Source: Serripes groenlandicus (Eukaryota > Mollusca > Bivalvia > Cardiida > Cardiidae). Taken from it: a DNA stretch of 64,000 bases. The notes under the pieces are model-generated. The model was given only the letters and a program-made list of their open reading frames with translations, searched no databases and was not told where the DNA came from. Location: contig JASEVX010000008.1 of assembly GCA_031761405.1 (NCBI GenBank), forward strand, positions 38,211,511 through 38,275,510, written 5' to 3'. The translations under genes and the position numbers were made by a program. Below are positions 33,031 to 44,499 of the stretch, one piece after another. Within the stretch, counting starts at the first letter, position 1. Each line of letters opens with the position of its first letter.

Positions 33031-33780
33031 TTCCCAACACTCGAGATTTAACCAGTAATCTCCAAGGCAGAACCCAGGAACTTTGGTACAAAAGCTTGAC
33101 GTTCTACAATTGGATACACATGACTTTTAACGCCTTTACACAAAAGACATTGAAAACAATTGTGTGAAAATGATAAATTGTGCATGTTATAGTATCATAA
33201 TACAATAATGTAAATGAATAGAGACAACAGGAACATTCGGTTTTTTGTTTACATCTTTGACAGGCGATACAGTTTATTGTGAGAATTTGATGAAAGAAGC
33301 ATTTTTCCCGTTTCCCACAATGTTTGGAGTTGTTGTTATTTCCCTACTCTATATAAAGATAAATGATTGTTCATTCATAAACATGTTGAACCCGTCTTCT
33401 GCCATCGTTCGGTTCTTTAAAGTTTGCACAATTTGAATATAAAAGACAACCCACGTGTGTAACCATTGGTGAAATAAAGAAATATTTTAAATCAAACGAC
33501 TTCTTGATTGATTCATTAGTATTGTGATAACTAAAATAGAATGTCATTTCGCTTAGAAATAAAGCAATCGACTGACATTTCTTTATTTCAGTGAATTCCG
33601 GGTAATTTTGTCCCCTTCCTTTGGTCATTCAGCTGTTAAATTTCGTATTTGTTTAACGTCAGTTCGTTCTCCTGTTTGTCAAATCATGATCTGCTTATGA
33701 CGCGTAAAAAAACGGGAACCAATTACATGTTACGCCTTCAGTTTAGAGAGTTTCAATCGTACTCAATAAATCACAACATT
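32570..33780. other. Intergenic, no gene recognised
   Basis: Apart from the inverted-repeat end near 32.96-33.03 kb I see only AT-rich unique sequence. Short open frames here have no recognisable similarity. Confidence 0.5.
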
Positions 33781-34801
33781 TTAACCACTATGCCACTTGC
33801 AGACGAATTTTGATGCAAATAACGACCTCTGAAAATATTGTGACAAAAGGAACAAGAGGGCCATGAGGCCCTGGAATCGCTCACCTGAGAATGGGCTATT
33901 TAAGACATAACTCTTTCAGCGCCAATGGCAATATCATCAAGACAAACTTTCTGACAAAATGTCAAGCTCCTAAAGTCAAAAATGCGATCTGTATACAATT
34001 TGGCCTAGTGACTTAGTTGTTCACCTGACCTGACCCATATTCGAACTTACCCTAGATATCGCCAAGACAAATATTCTGACAAAGTTTCAACATGCTCATG
34101 CCAAAAATGTGGCTTCCAGAGTGTTAACAATATTATTCTTAAATTTGGCCTAGTGACCTAGTTTTTGACGGGACATGACCCATATTCGAACTTGGCCTAG
34201 ATATCATCAAGACAAACTTTCTGACAAAGTGTTAACATGCTCAAGTTTAAAATGTGGCTTCATGAGTGTTAACAAGATTGTCCTTCAATTTGGCATAGTG
34301 ACCTAGTTTTTGACCTGACATGACCCATATTCAAACTTGGCCTAGATATCATCAAGACAAACTTTTTGACAAAGTTTCAACATGCTCAAGCCAAAAATGC
34401 GGCTTCAAGAGTGTTAACAAGATTTTCTTTAAATTTGGCCTAGTGACCTTGTTTTTGACCCAACACAACCCAGTTTCGAACTTGGCCTAGATTTGATGGA
34501 GATATATGTTCTGATAAACTTTCATGAAGATTGGACGCAAAATGTTGCCACTAGAGTGTTAACAAGCAAATGTTGACGACGGACGACTGACGACGGACGA
34601 CGAACGACGAACGACGGACGACGGACAAAAGGCGATCACAAAAACTCACCTTGAGCACTTTGTGCTCTGGTGAGCTAAAAATTGCTCATAATGAACAATT
34701 ACACCTTTTGCCACGATGCATTACTTAAATAAATTTGCCATAGACGTTTTCGAAGTTGCCTGCTGCAAATTTATTGCAGGTCCTATGTGGGAAAGAGTTA
34801 A
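33781..34801 (+). mobile_element. TTAA MITE split by a tandem-core element
   Basis: Left part 33781-33852 (TTAACCACTATGCCACTTGC to TGTGACAAAAGGA) and right part 34678-34801 (ATTGCTCATAATGAACAATT to GTGGGAAAGAGTTAA) are contiguous without the insert. Confidence 0.8.
33853..34677 (+). mobile_element. Tandem-core element, ~145-bp units, nested
   Basis: Head ACAAGAGGGCCATGAGGCCC; four units with TTTGGCCTAGTGACC about 145 bp apart; (GACGGACGAC)-type pre-tail 34575-34630; tail hairpin AACTCACCTTGAGCACTTTG then TGCTCTGGTGAGCT. Confidence 0.82.
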
Positions 34802-34840
34802 ACAAACATTATCAGATGACTCACATTTGAGCCCAACTGA

Positions 34841-35070
34841 ACACAAAGTGCGTCCGGTTATATGTTGTGTCCGTCGCAACAATTCCTGTAAACAACATTT
34901 CCTTCTATACCACTGGACCAATTTCTTAGGAAATTACTCACATTTTCCCAAAATCAACACAAAGTGCGTCCGATTATATTTTGTGTCCGTCTTCAACAAT
35001 TCCTGTAAACAACATTTCCTTCTATACCACTGGACCAATTTATTAGGAAATTACCCAGTATTTTGCAGGC
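34841..35070 (+). repeat. Two tandem copies of a 116-bp unit
   Basis: ACACAAAGTGCGTCCG at 34841 and 34957; both continue through CAATTCCTGTAAACAACATT and TATACCACTGGACCAATTT. Confidence 0.85.
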
Positions 35071-35079
35071 ACAAATTGT

Positions 35080-35565
35080 AAAGTTATCGCTGTTTAAATA
35101 CAAATTAATTGATATGTCAAAGGTAGATACATCATTGTAGAACAATCTGATATAATACAAGAAAAAATATACCTACAAACGAATTATTTACAATGTTTAG
35201 ACATTAAATATGAACAATTAGAGGGAAATGCTCAAACTCAGTTTTCATAGCAAAATACCCCACCAGCTTGGTTCCCGTGTATCTCAAAAACGGTCATAGC
35301 CGACCAAACTTGTGATTATGTCAGGACAACATATCAAAAGTGATTATCGAGAAAGAAAAAAAAATGAGAAAAATCGGAATGCGCGAGGAAAAAGTGAAAT
35401 GGTTTCAAAAGTGGTTTCACATCTTTCTACTGTGTCGACACGGACAGTCATTAAGATGTATTTTTGCATGACTGTTCATTTCGGAGTCTTTTTTCGTTGA
35501 GTAGGAAAGTAGAGCGTTTTTATTGTTCAAGCCGAAGATCAATTATGTACATGTATTTGAACGAA
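35080..35565. other. No feature seen
   Basis: AT-rich sequence without recognisable genes or repeats. Confidence 0.4.
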
Positions 35566-35567
35566 TC

Positions 35568-35872
35568 CGGGACAAAATGCCACAATATGAAAAGAGGACA
35601 AAAAGCCACAGTTTATTTCTAAAATATTTTATTGTGAATTATAATGTTAAAGCAGCACACCACAAGTGGACAAAATGCCACACATGTGTTTTATATATGT
35701 TATGGGATGTATGAATAGCTGATAAAAGTGATAGATCATGAACTGCTTCACTCAAATACTGTTGCCACTTGTGGTGTGCTGCTTTAACATTATACTTTAC
35801 AATAAAATGTTTTCGAAATAAACTGTGGTATTTTGTTCTCTTTTCATATTGTGGCATTTTGTCCGTGGACAT
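35568..35872. mobile_element. Long foldback element, ~100-bp arms
   Basis: GGGACAAAATGCCACAATAT...AGCAGCACACCACAAGTGG (35570-35672) is the inverted copy of CCACTTGTGGTGTGCTGCTT...ATATTGTGGCATTTTGTCC (35766-35864). GACAAAATGCCACA occurs again at 35672, so the arms may carry subrepeats. No coding capacity. Confidence 0.85.
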
Positions 35873-35939
35873 TCTGTCCGGATACCATATGAACATAACG
35901 GCAAAAGTTTGATATTTAAATCCAATATACAAGAACATG

Positions 35940-36720
35940 TTTATTATCTATCCCAAGCTAGTTACATATAGTAAACCCAAAATTAACGCTAACAAATAAA
36001 TAACGTGCACGTAGAATTAACTTATTAACATGTAAACCACGTTTTAGCAAGAAAAATCGAAGCATTTAAACAAAAATACAATTTATCACAAATAATGAGA
36101 AACAAACGTGTGTGAAGTGTGAACTTTTATTTTTAACTCCACGTTTCGAAAATGCTTGTTACATTCGATTATAGCATGATAAGATACAGTTCGAGACAGA
36201 TTTATATGAACCTTTACGAAGGTGTTATTACGCCTAAATGGCTTGAATGCATGGCTAGATAAAGATGTAGGAGGCATTTTATGGTCCGTTGATCTCCGAT
36301 TTCTCATGGTAAAGTGAAGACAAACAACGTGATTTATTACTTTGTACCAAACAGCTGTTGACAGTATTTTAGAGCTTAGTTATCTAAACCTTGTATTGAA
36401 GATATAAACCTTCATCAATTCGTCCTAGTCCGCTTCCACAGTATTGTCGAGATTTTGTAATAACGTTAAACATTACATAACAGGGTGTACAACGTTCTTT
36501 CAATAACTCGAACCTTCGTTTACTGGAAGTATATATCGTTTAACTCGAACTATCTCCGGAAACTGATCATTCTTTGAAAAACAGTGTAGCAGCAATTATG
36601 CCTACTCATGCGAACAATCAGAACTACTGTTACGATGTTTTCTTGGAAGGATATTATCACTGGCACTCGAGCATTAATGAATTAAAAAGCTGACAATACA
36701 TATATGTAAATGAATTATGT
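35940..36720. other. No feature seen
   Basis: Intergenic sequence; the open frame at 36307-36086 (minus) has no recognisable similarity. Confidence 0.4.
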
Positions 36721-36724
36721 ACAA

Positions 36725-36965
36725 TCCAGCGATAACTCAAAAGTTTTGTTTTGTTTGTTTTGTTGGGGGTTTCGTGCCGTTTTCAACATTATTTCAGTTA
36801 TATCGAGGCGACAGTTTACTTATTCATGATCCTTCGGTAAACACACCAGTTCTATGCTGAGAAATGTACATTGCCCAAGGGCTCTTCACCATGACCACAG
36901 AGCCGCGACTGGGGATCGCCCGGTTCCGAATCTCCGACGCTAATCACTAGGCCACGGCGGATTCC
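36725..36965 (-). mobile_element. tRNA-derived SINE
   Basis: Read on the minus strand: tRNA-like head CCGTGGCCTAGTGATTAGCG and a B-box-like CCGGGCGATCCCC, body TGCCCTTGGGC reversed as GCCCAAGGGC, and tail ...TTGAAAACGGCACGAAACCC followed by an A/C-rich tail. Confidence 0.75.
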
Positions 36966-36969
36966 TGAT

Positions 36970-37505
36970 AACTTGAAGTAATTGCTGTATCCCTTTCTAG
37001 ATCACAGGTGTATTCAGACAGTGCAAACGATTCGATTAATTGAGTGTGTGCTAGTTATAAGCTGTAATTTGATTGGTGGATCCGGCTAGCACACGTCCGA
37101 GTGCTCGGTGTGTAAGGACACTCTGAACACAGCCTAGCTATCGGAACTATTTCTTCACAGTTCTAACACAATCACACGGATCATAAACTCGCTCACTAAA
37201 TTTAGATTTCAAACTCCGCTGATGAATGTACTCAAAATATGGGTAGTGACGCAATTTTCGGTTATGTGTTACGGTTAAAGATATTTACCCGGTACATCAT
37301 TTTTTTCCTCGAAAGTAGTTAAAAGGATGGCCGGTTATTAATGCTGGCATCGATTTTCGTAAATAACCGAGAGGGTTCGATTGAGTTCTATCCATTAATG
37401 ACGATTTACCGCGACGCGACCCAATAAAACGTTAAGCACTGTCTTAATATACAATGCATCCTCTTGAGAAGTATCTCTGTAGCGCGAAAAACCTCTGTAA
37501 CACGA
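36970..37505. other. No gene seen; GC-richer intergenic stretch
   Basis: TCCGGCTAGCACACGTCCGA and GTGTGCTAGTTATAAGCT face each other as short inverted pieces (about 37048-37092). Otherwise unannotated. Confidence 0.35.
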
Positions 37506-37509
37506 CAGT

Positions 37510-37730
37510 TTAACCATTTTCCTCACGCAACAAATCTGTAGCAGACGACATCGAACTCTTCTATGCAATAACATGAACATTGTAGATATACAAATAACCA
37601 ATAGGCTTGAAAACAATGTGGCAAACGGAGAAATTGCTCATTATGAGCAATTTCTCCTTTTGCTACAATGTTTTCAAAAATCGTCTGCTGCAGAGGAGTC
37701 AGGAAGGGTCTGTATGTGTGAAAGGGTTAA
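37510..37730 (-). mobile_element. TTAA MITE, reverse
   Basis: TTAACCATTTTCCTCACGCA to GTGTGAAAGGGTTAA; perfect central hairpin GAGAAATTGCTCAT/ATGAGCAATTTCTC. Confidence 0.82.
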
Positions 37731-37979
37731 CATTTTTTCCTATTCTAATGAAAACCAATTGAACAAATGGAAAAAAGACATGTACATTTTGGGATGAAGT
37801 TGAAGAAAACAATTTTCTTTGGGTAATTGAGAAATTGCTACACTTCCAACAATGTTTTCCAAAGTTGTCTGCAATTTGGTTGCGTCGAAATGTTTTTCTA
37901 ACAGCAGAATGTTGAGACCTCTTAATAGCAATTTCTCCCTAGAACGGCTCTCTACTTTGACTCCGACAGTGCACTGTTT

Positions 37980-38362
37980 GTTAACCCTTTCCCACATGCA
38001 GACGTATTTTTACGCAATAGCAGCAGGCGACTATTGAAAACATTGTGAAGTTTTCAACTTTATTTAACCCTTTCCCTCATACGACAATTCTGCAGCAGAC
38101 GACTTTGAACATATGTTGTCAAAAAATGGAATATCTCTATAATTGAATGGATAACCTATGACTAAAAGTGGAAAACGTTTTGAGCAATTTCTTCTTTTGG
38201 CACTATGTTTTCAAGAAGACGTCTGCTGCAGAGGCGTCGGAAAGCGTCTATATGAGAGAAAGGGTTAACAATTAAGCTATCTTTTATGGAGATTTTCGGG
38301 TTTTTGTCATTATGTTTTCAAAGTCGTCTGCGGCAGATTTGCTGTTTATGTAAAAGGGTTAA
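37980..38362. mobile_element. Three consecutive TTAA MITE copies
   Basis: A left piece (37980-38063, TTAACCCTTTCCCACATGCA), a near-full reverse copy (38064-38268, both TTAA) and a right piece (38265-38362) sharing the TTAA at 38265. Confidence 0.8.
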
Positions 38363-38781
38363 TAGGCAGAACAAAGAGTGTGTTATTTTTGGCTTAAGAC
38401 GTCTTACATATACGATTATCACACCCTAGACGATATGACATTGTGAGCGAAGTTATATATTTAAAAAAGAAAGAAAAAGAGAAATAAACTTCTGTCGTTA
38501 AATTAAACAGAGAAGTAGCACATCGGTTTTCTATAACTGAAGGAGTGGGCGTGGATCAAGATCTAAAAAACACATGTTTTATCACAGTAATTTAGGAACT
38601 ATAATGAGAAAATAGTTCATGTTATGTAATGAAAATTCCAGTGATTCTATGAGACTGTCACGATTTTCACTGAGTGAACTTTTAAGCGATATGTACTCAT
38701 TGTCTATATGTCTATATGCAAATGGGAAATAGTAAAACTTGGCATAATTATACAGTGTCTAGTTACCATTATCAGGCTACG

Positions 38782-38984
38782 CGTGACCCTTTCCCACATA
38801 TTGACGCATTTTGAATCCTCTGCAGCAGACTTTTGAAAATATTGTGTCAAAAAGGAGAAATTACTCATGATGAGAAATTTCTCCTTTGGACGCAATATGC
38901 TCCAGTTTATTCAATAATGTTACTTTTATTTGTATATGTTTTCGATGTGTTACTGCAGATTTATTGTAGGCGAGAAGGGGTTAA
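38782..38984 (+). mobile_element. TTAA MITE, forward
   Basis: TGACCCTTTCCCACATATTG start, GAGAAGGGGTTAA end; hairpin AGAAATTACTCATGATGAG. Confidence 0.75.
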
Positions 38985-38989
38985 ACAGT

Positions 38990-39570
38990 ATTGAACGACA
39001 CGGTTTATCAAGCTCAACCTGCAAATTCATGCGATCTCATCTTTGCGACATTGACCAATTATTATTTATACCAATTTGACAATTAGTATCTATACTTAGT
39101 TGACAATTGTTATTTACCCTTTTACGGACGAATTCTGATTCATCTGTCGCAGAGAAATTGCTAAAATTGAGGAGGAAAATTATAACCACATTTTTAAGAC
39201 ATTATACGATTTTCCTTATTGTTTTCTTCTATTTAATCAGACAGTATCGTTCTCATACCAATTAAGTAGACGGCTTCGATCTCGCCCAAATCCAAAAATG
39301 GAACGTTGGACACAGTGAATCTAGAATGATAGCGTTAACAATGTTTATATGTATCATCTGATTGATGGACCATTGTAGGACATACTGAATGTCGACCTTT
39401 GTGCTTATCCTGATACTGTACGAACCGCATGGTGCAAGACGTCGCCTGTTCGATGCCCGGTCGGGTCATAACATAGACTTCAACATGGGCGACTATAATA
39501 TTTATTACATGAACATGTTTTGGGGTTTGTGTGGATATCTGATGGAGTAGGAGATTCATCCCGATTTCTG
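38990..39570. other. No gene seen
   Basis: A short repeat of TTGACAATT-type sequence at 39050-39115 and a tRNA-like fragment around 39430-39470 (GAACCGCATGGTGCAAGACG; CGATGCCCGGTCGGGTCA) that may be a SINE head relic. Confidence 0.35.
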
Positions 39571-39574
39571 AACA

Positions 39575-39862
39575 TATTTAGACATTGTTTTATAGATTGT
39601 TCTCTATAAGTATTTAGACATTGTTTTATAGATTGTTCTCTACAAGTATTTATACATTGTTTTATAGAGTGTTCTCTACAAATATTTAGACATTGTTTTA
39701 TAGAGTGTTCTCTACAAGTATTTAGACATTGTTTTATAGATTGTTCTCTACAAGTATTTATACATTGTTTTATCGATTGTACTCTACAAGTATTTAGACA
39801 TTGTTTTATAGATTGTTCTCTACAAGTATTTAGACATTGTTTTATAGATTGTACTCTACAAG
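39575..39862 (+). repeat. 36-bp minisatellite, about 8 copies
   Basis: Unit TATTTAGACATTGTTTTATA + GATTGTTCTCTACAAG, phased every 36 bp (for example GACATTG at 39581 and 39617). Variants GAGTG/GATTG and TTTATACA mark single units. Confidence 0.93.
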
Positions 39863-40074
39863 TCCTGTAACAAGAAACAAGTGATTCTGATTCAGCGAAG
39901 CAAATTATTACAACAATTTTAAATCATTACCAACTATGGAAAGATATTAATAAATTCATATATATCGTTTTTCATATTCGTATATTATCAAATTTCAGAT
40001 GCTCAAGCCATTTCTTAAATGTTGAAAAAGGTAGCTATCAAAATATTTGTCGTAACTAACGTGTTTGTGATTTA

Positions 40075-40200
40075 CATGTGGTGGAGGATTTGTTCCATTT
40101 ATTGATAGTATGTCCTCCTTATCATGAGCTCAGGCCTTTATACGTCTACGCGAAATGGAAATCATCATATCCAACAATAGAACTATTCAATGAAATAATG
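40075..40200 (+). pseudogene. LINE open reading frame 2 tail fragment
   Basis: The conceptual peptide VEDLFHLLIVCPPYHELRPL followed by YPTIELFNEIM resembles the C-terminal zinc-knuckle-like tail of many non-LTR retrotransposon polyproteins (HFLLxCPxYxxLR). It is cut off at 40200 by a TTAA-type MITE. Confidence 0.6.
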
Positions 40201-40345
40201 GCTAACCCTCTCCAACTTGCAGACGCATTTAATCGCGTCTGCAGAAGCAGACGATTTTTGAATATATGTGGCAAAGGGAGAAATTGCTTAAGATAAGCAG
40301 AGCAATGTCTTTTTCTTTGCCACAATGATTGCTACTCTATTCAAT
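40201..40345 (+). mobile_element. TTAA MITE fragment
   Basis: TAACCCTCTCCAACTTGCAG, GTCTGCAGAAGCAGACG, then GTGGCAAAGGGAGAAATTGC; right end lost. Confidence 0.6.
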
Positions 40346-40349
40346 AAAA

Positions 40350-41390
40350 TTACTTTCTTTTTTAAAAGATTGTATATCGTTTTGTCTAGATGTGGTGGTT
40401 GTCAACATCATTATAACAGTCAACGGGTTCCCAGACTGCGCCACATAATCCGGGTACTGATATACTGCTGCGTACACAAGCGCTTCCAGTTTCATGACTT
40501 CAACATGACAAACGATTATATCTGAAGACAAATCCTAAGTAATAAATCCCCGGAGACATTACAGCATCCGTGGAACAAGGTCCACAGTCTACAATCTAGA
40601 ATTACTACAGATTCCCCCACGATTGCTATAATTGTCTGAAAATTGTATTTTATCTCCTGGATTTGGAGGGCGTATTTGTAAAGTTCATAAGACATGTAGG
40701 ACATTGTCCTAGTTACTTCAATAACGATACAGTTATTTCCCTTTGATTGCTCATGGAAATTACACACACGTAGATAATGTATCACGTGGCTTATAGCTGA
40801 CCGTTTTATGAATTTATCATGCGTCATTTCAATTCACATTGATCGTGCTATAAAATGTAGGTTACGTTCGTTATAAGCGTCAAATAGGGCCTAAGGCGAT
40901 AGATATCAACTCATTCAATTAATTTGGTGAATGCGGTGTGGTATCAGTTCTTTTAAATACATGCGTACGGGCATCAACAAAGTATACCGGTAACATACTG
41001 TATAATGTAAAGTAGTTGACAGTGAATGAGACAATAACACTTCCACTTATCAAGTTCTTTCATGCTGTAATACCCGATACGACAGAAAGCACATGCAAGT
41101 GCCCGATGAATGAACAGCACATTGCAGTCTTATCCTGATCTAAATAAATGATACATCTTTCTATGACTGCACAGACAAGCAGCATATTTTCATTCTCCAA
41201 CGATTACATTAACTGCATTGATTCAGTAAGAATAAAACGGTGAATAGGTGTAGTCGAGGACGAAAATAGAATTGTGTCAGTTCACACAAAAATCGACATT
41301 CGGGGATTTTAAAATTCAAGACACGCTTTATTTGCATACTTGTTTAGTCGTATTATTCTCATTCTCGTAATGCAGAGATCTCAACGATGT
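40350..41390. other. No gene seen
   Basis: Intergenic sequence without recognisable repeats or conserved coding frames. Confidence 0.4.
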
Positions 41391-41397
41391 TTGTACA

Positions 41398-41438
41398 ACC
41401 AGGGACACTATATTACAATATAATATAGTGTCCCTGGT
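41398..41438. repeat. Perfect 18-bp inverted repeat, 5-base loop
   Basis: ACCAGGGACACTATATTA, loop CAATA, TAATATAGTGTCCCTGGT. TACAAC flanks both arms in the same orientation (TTGTACAACC left, GGTACAAC right). Confidence 0.9.
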
Positions 41439-41517
41439 ACAACTAAACGGCAAAAAGGGATAATCCACAAATGACTATATGTATGTGCAGGCTGATCTAG
41501 CGCTGCGTGTCGTCACG

Positions 41518-41930
41518 TTTTATCCCTTTCCCACATACAACAAATCTACAGCAGACGACTTCGAAGGTTAACCCTTTCCCTCATTCGACAATTCTGCAGC
41601 GGACGACTTTGAATGTATTTTGTCAAAACATAGAAAATCTCCATAAATGAATGGATAACCCATGACAAAAAGTGGAAAACATTGTGGTAAAAGGAGAAAT
41701 TGCACGTTTTGTGCAATTTCTTCTTTTGTCACTAAGTTTTCAAAAAGCCGTCTGCTGCAGAGGCGTCAGAAAGCGTCTATATGAGGGAAAGGGTTAAGAT
41801 ATTGAAAGTCACAATAAATGAAAGTATAATTTCTGAAAGATTTGAAAAAATGAAACAAAAGGAGAAATCGCTAAAATTCCGTCTGCTGCATATGCGTCAA
41901 ATTGAGTATACAAATGTAAAAGTGTCAACT
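41518..41930 (-). mobile_element. Old TTAA MITE containing a younger copy
   Basis: The left part 41518-41567 (TATCCCTTTCCCACATACAA) and right part 41798-41930 (AATGAAAGTATAATTTCTGA to CAAATGTAAAAGTGTCAAC) continue each other once 41568-41797 is removed. Confidence 0.8.
41568..41797 (-). mobile_element. TTAA MITE, full-length, reverse, nested
   Basis: TTAACCCTTTCCCTCATTCG to ATATGAGGGAAAGGGTTAA, 230 bp, flanked by TTAA on both sides inside an older copy of the same family. Confidence 0.93.
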
Positions 41931-41934
41931 GTCG

Positions 41935-43000
41935 CTTTTTGTGTTACGGGGCACAATCGAAATTTGATGACTGTAAAAATTGCTTACTTAGCCAGTTTTG
42001 AGTGTGAATATATTACCACAAGGTAGGAAAGATTGAGTGTAAAAAAAAGTTGTTTTTCTCTTCGACGGATTTAATGAAAAGAAGGGAATAGTTGAGGTTA
42101 GAGTCCCTGCTATGTGAAAACGATCACACGACCCTTCACCTGATATTGGAGAGTTTAACACCTCTGTAACAGATAGTATATGAACACATAATATTATAGA
42201 AATGTGAGCAATTGTCAAAAATGAGCAAATACTCTTTTTTTTTCCGACATTGTCCTAATCTTTGTTTCCAAATACGACTTTCAATTATTCACCCGGTTGG
42301 TCCCAATAAAGCAGACGACTCTGATTGTTTTTGTTTACACACAAAAATAGGACCGGGCCGGGTCACAGTAAAACTTATCCGCGCTTCACTTCTTGATCAT
42401 TCCCCACACTACTTCGATCGGTTCAGACGCTTCAACGGAATCCAACGCTCATACCCATGCGTATAGCAAAGACTTGTCGCAGAGGATACGAATCCACAGC
42501 CTGATATGCATCTTCTTTGAAGATTTCACTGCGTCTTGCGTTGTGTGCCTTTTTTCAGAAAAAATATATTGACAAGCAGACAAAAATAATGTATACATTT
42601 GAATATCGAAAACGTGCAGCATTTATAAACTCGTAATCATAATATGTAAATCCATGACGGATCTAGCTTTAAGCAGACTTCTCATAGAGATAATCGTTTT
42701 ATTCTATGTTTTCTTTTAAACGGGGTAAACAAAATTCGACTACAATCTAACTGCATGGTTAGCAAAGGCGTTGATATAGATCTAGATATAGTTATAACTG
42801 ATATTCAAAACTGTTGCCACATGAAAAGGTCTAAAGGATATTAATAAACCGCAGCTAAATTTTTATCTGGTTTGATGAATGAGAAACGGAAAACATTTCA
42901 AGTGCTAGATTCTTTAATTCCCTACAGGGTAGACCCATAGACATTATTGTTCTGGTTAAACAAATTTCCTGGTAAATTCCTTCATTTCCAAATATATCCT
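41935..43000. other. No gene seen
   Basis: Only a possible decayed MITE around 42140-42330 (GAGTTTAACACCTCTGTAAC; AATAAAGCAGACGACTCTG). Confidence 0.35.
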
Positions 43001-43009
43001 TTATGTGTC

Positions 43010-43500
43010 TACTTTCTTTCCTATGTATAGACGTAATCTTAGGCATCTGCAGCAGACGACCATTGAAAACAGTGTAACAAAGGGAGAAAGTGTTCATCAT
43101 GAACATCTTGCCACAATGCTTTCAACTCTATTCCATACTAATGCTTAATTGAAAGTTTCAATATCTTTCAAAGTCGTCTGCTGCAGATTTGTTTGTTTGT
43201 TAAACATGTGCTTTCTTTTTATAGAGTTCTTCCATATGTTAGCCTATATAGTTTCTAAGGGGTCTGCTGCCTATTCAGTGTCTTTTCCATATATATATAT
43301 AAATATATAACAAATCTGCAACGCAACACTGAAAACATATAGGAGGCAAATACTATGACAAATCCATGAATTGCGGTGTATATATATAGCATTGAAATAA
43401 AATGAGATACCACTTATAAAGAGAAATTCTCCTTTTGTCACGGCGTTACTGAGATTCGTCTGCGTATGCCGTCAAAATGCGTCTGTGCGTGGGAAGGTGT
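43010..43500. mobile_element. Decayed TTAA MITE copies
   Basis: 43010-43203 (GACGTAATCTTAGGCATCTG then CAGCAGACGACC; ends CTGCTGCAGATTTGTTTG) and a poorer copy 43310-43500 (AACAAATCTGCAACGCAACA; GCGTCTGTGCGTGGGAAGG). Confidence 0.55.
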
Positions 43501-43504
43501 TGCT

Positions 43505-44185
43505 CGATTAATCACTCGGAACGGCCTTGAAAATGTTTGTACGAATGAACTATTCGACCTTTTAAAACACGGACCCGAATGACTCAGTAGAATTGCAGTT
43601 CGAAGCCTTCAATGAAAAGAGTACCAAAACACCTGTCATATTTTGCTTTGTTTTACACAAGGCGATACCAATATTAATAAATGGCCGATGTTAATCATCT
43701 CTATATCAAGCCTTCATCGGACTAAATCCAAAACGCATGCATACATATATCGTAACGTTCACAAATAGTACTTGCGTGTGATGGTAAGTTACCGCTCTCA
43801 AGCAGTTAGTGCTAAAATGAAACCAAAATCTTGAATGATCCATGTCAAATTGTCCACAAGTGATCGCAGCTTTTTAAATACAAGTAAATAATTTCACATT
43901 TCATTGACATTTATGCTATGTGTTATATCTGAGTTGTGGATCAGAGTCATTCAATAGAAAATATTGGTCACATTTGGCACCTGAAACAAAAGGTAATTAA
44001 ACTTTCATAGATGTATGTACATTGGTGCTGATTGGTAAACGAGCACACTTGTTTGTCTATAGATCGGGTCTTACCTGGAAGTTCTATACGAAAGTCGTTC
44101 AAGCAGGAGATTTTAGGCAACACTCGTAATTTAAAGTAAGAAAACCTTTACATATTCGTAGCTGCATCGCTGGCACACTGTTGGT
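43505..44185. other. No feature seen
   Basis: Intergenic sequence without recognisable content. Confidence 0.4.
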
Positions 44186-44189
44186 CATG

Positions 44190-44325
44190 TAGGCTTTCTC
44201 ACATACAACAAATCTACAGCAGACGCCTTATGAGCAATTTCTTCGTTTGTCACAATTTTTTATTTTTAAAGGTTGTCTGCTGTTGATGCCTCGAAGGTTG
44301 TCTACATTTGGTAAATGGGTGTATC
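44190..44325 (-). mobile_element. TTAA MITE, internally deleted
   Basis: GGCTTTCTCACATACAACAA start; GTCTGCTGTTGATGCC and TGGTAAATGGG at the end. Confidence 0.55.
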
Positions 44326-44499
44326 CTACTATACGCGACTGTATACATCAAATCCATATTAGATTATGCATGAATTGATTCTAACCTACAATTACCAGCA
44401 ATATAGACCTGGACCAGACTACGATTGTTTTTTTTTCTGTATTGACCGCTTTTGAATAATTAAATAAATAGTACAATCTAGTCCTTAAATACGTTAGAA

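Noticed and set aside
32868..33167. 99-codon frame upstream of PFAS as a head-to-head gene
   Set aside because: It overlaps the diverged inverted repeat at 32.96-33.03 kb and has no recognisable domain.
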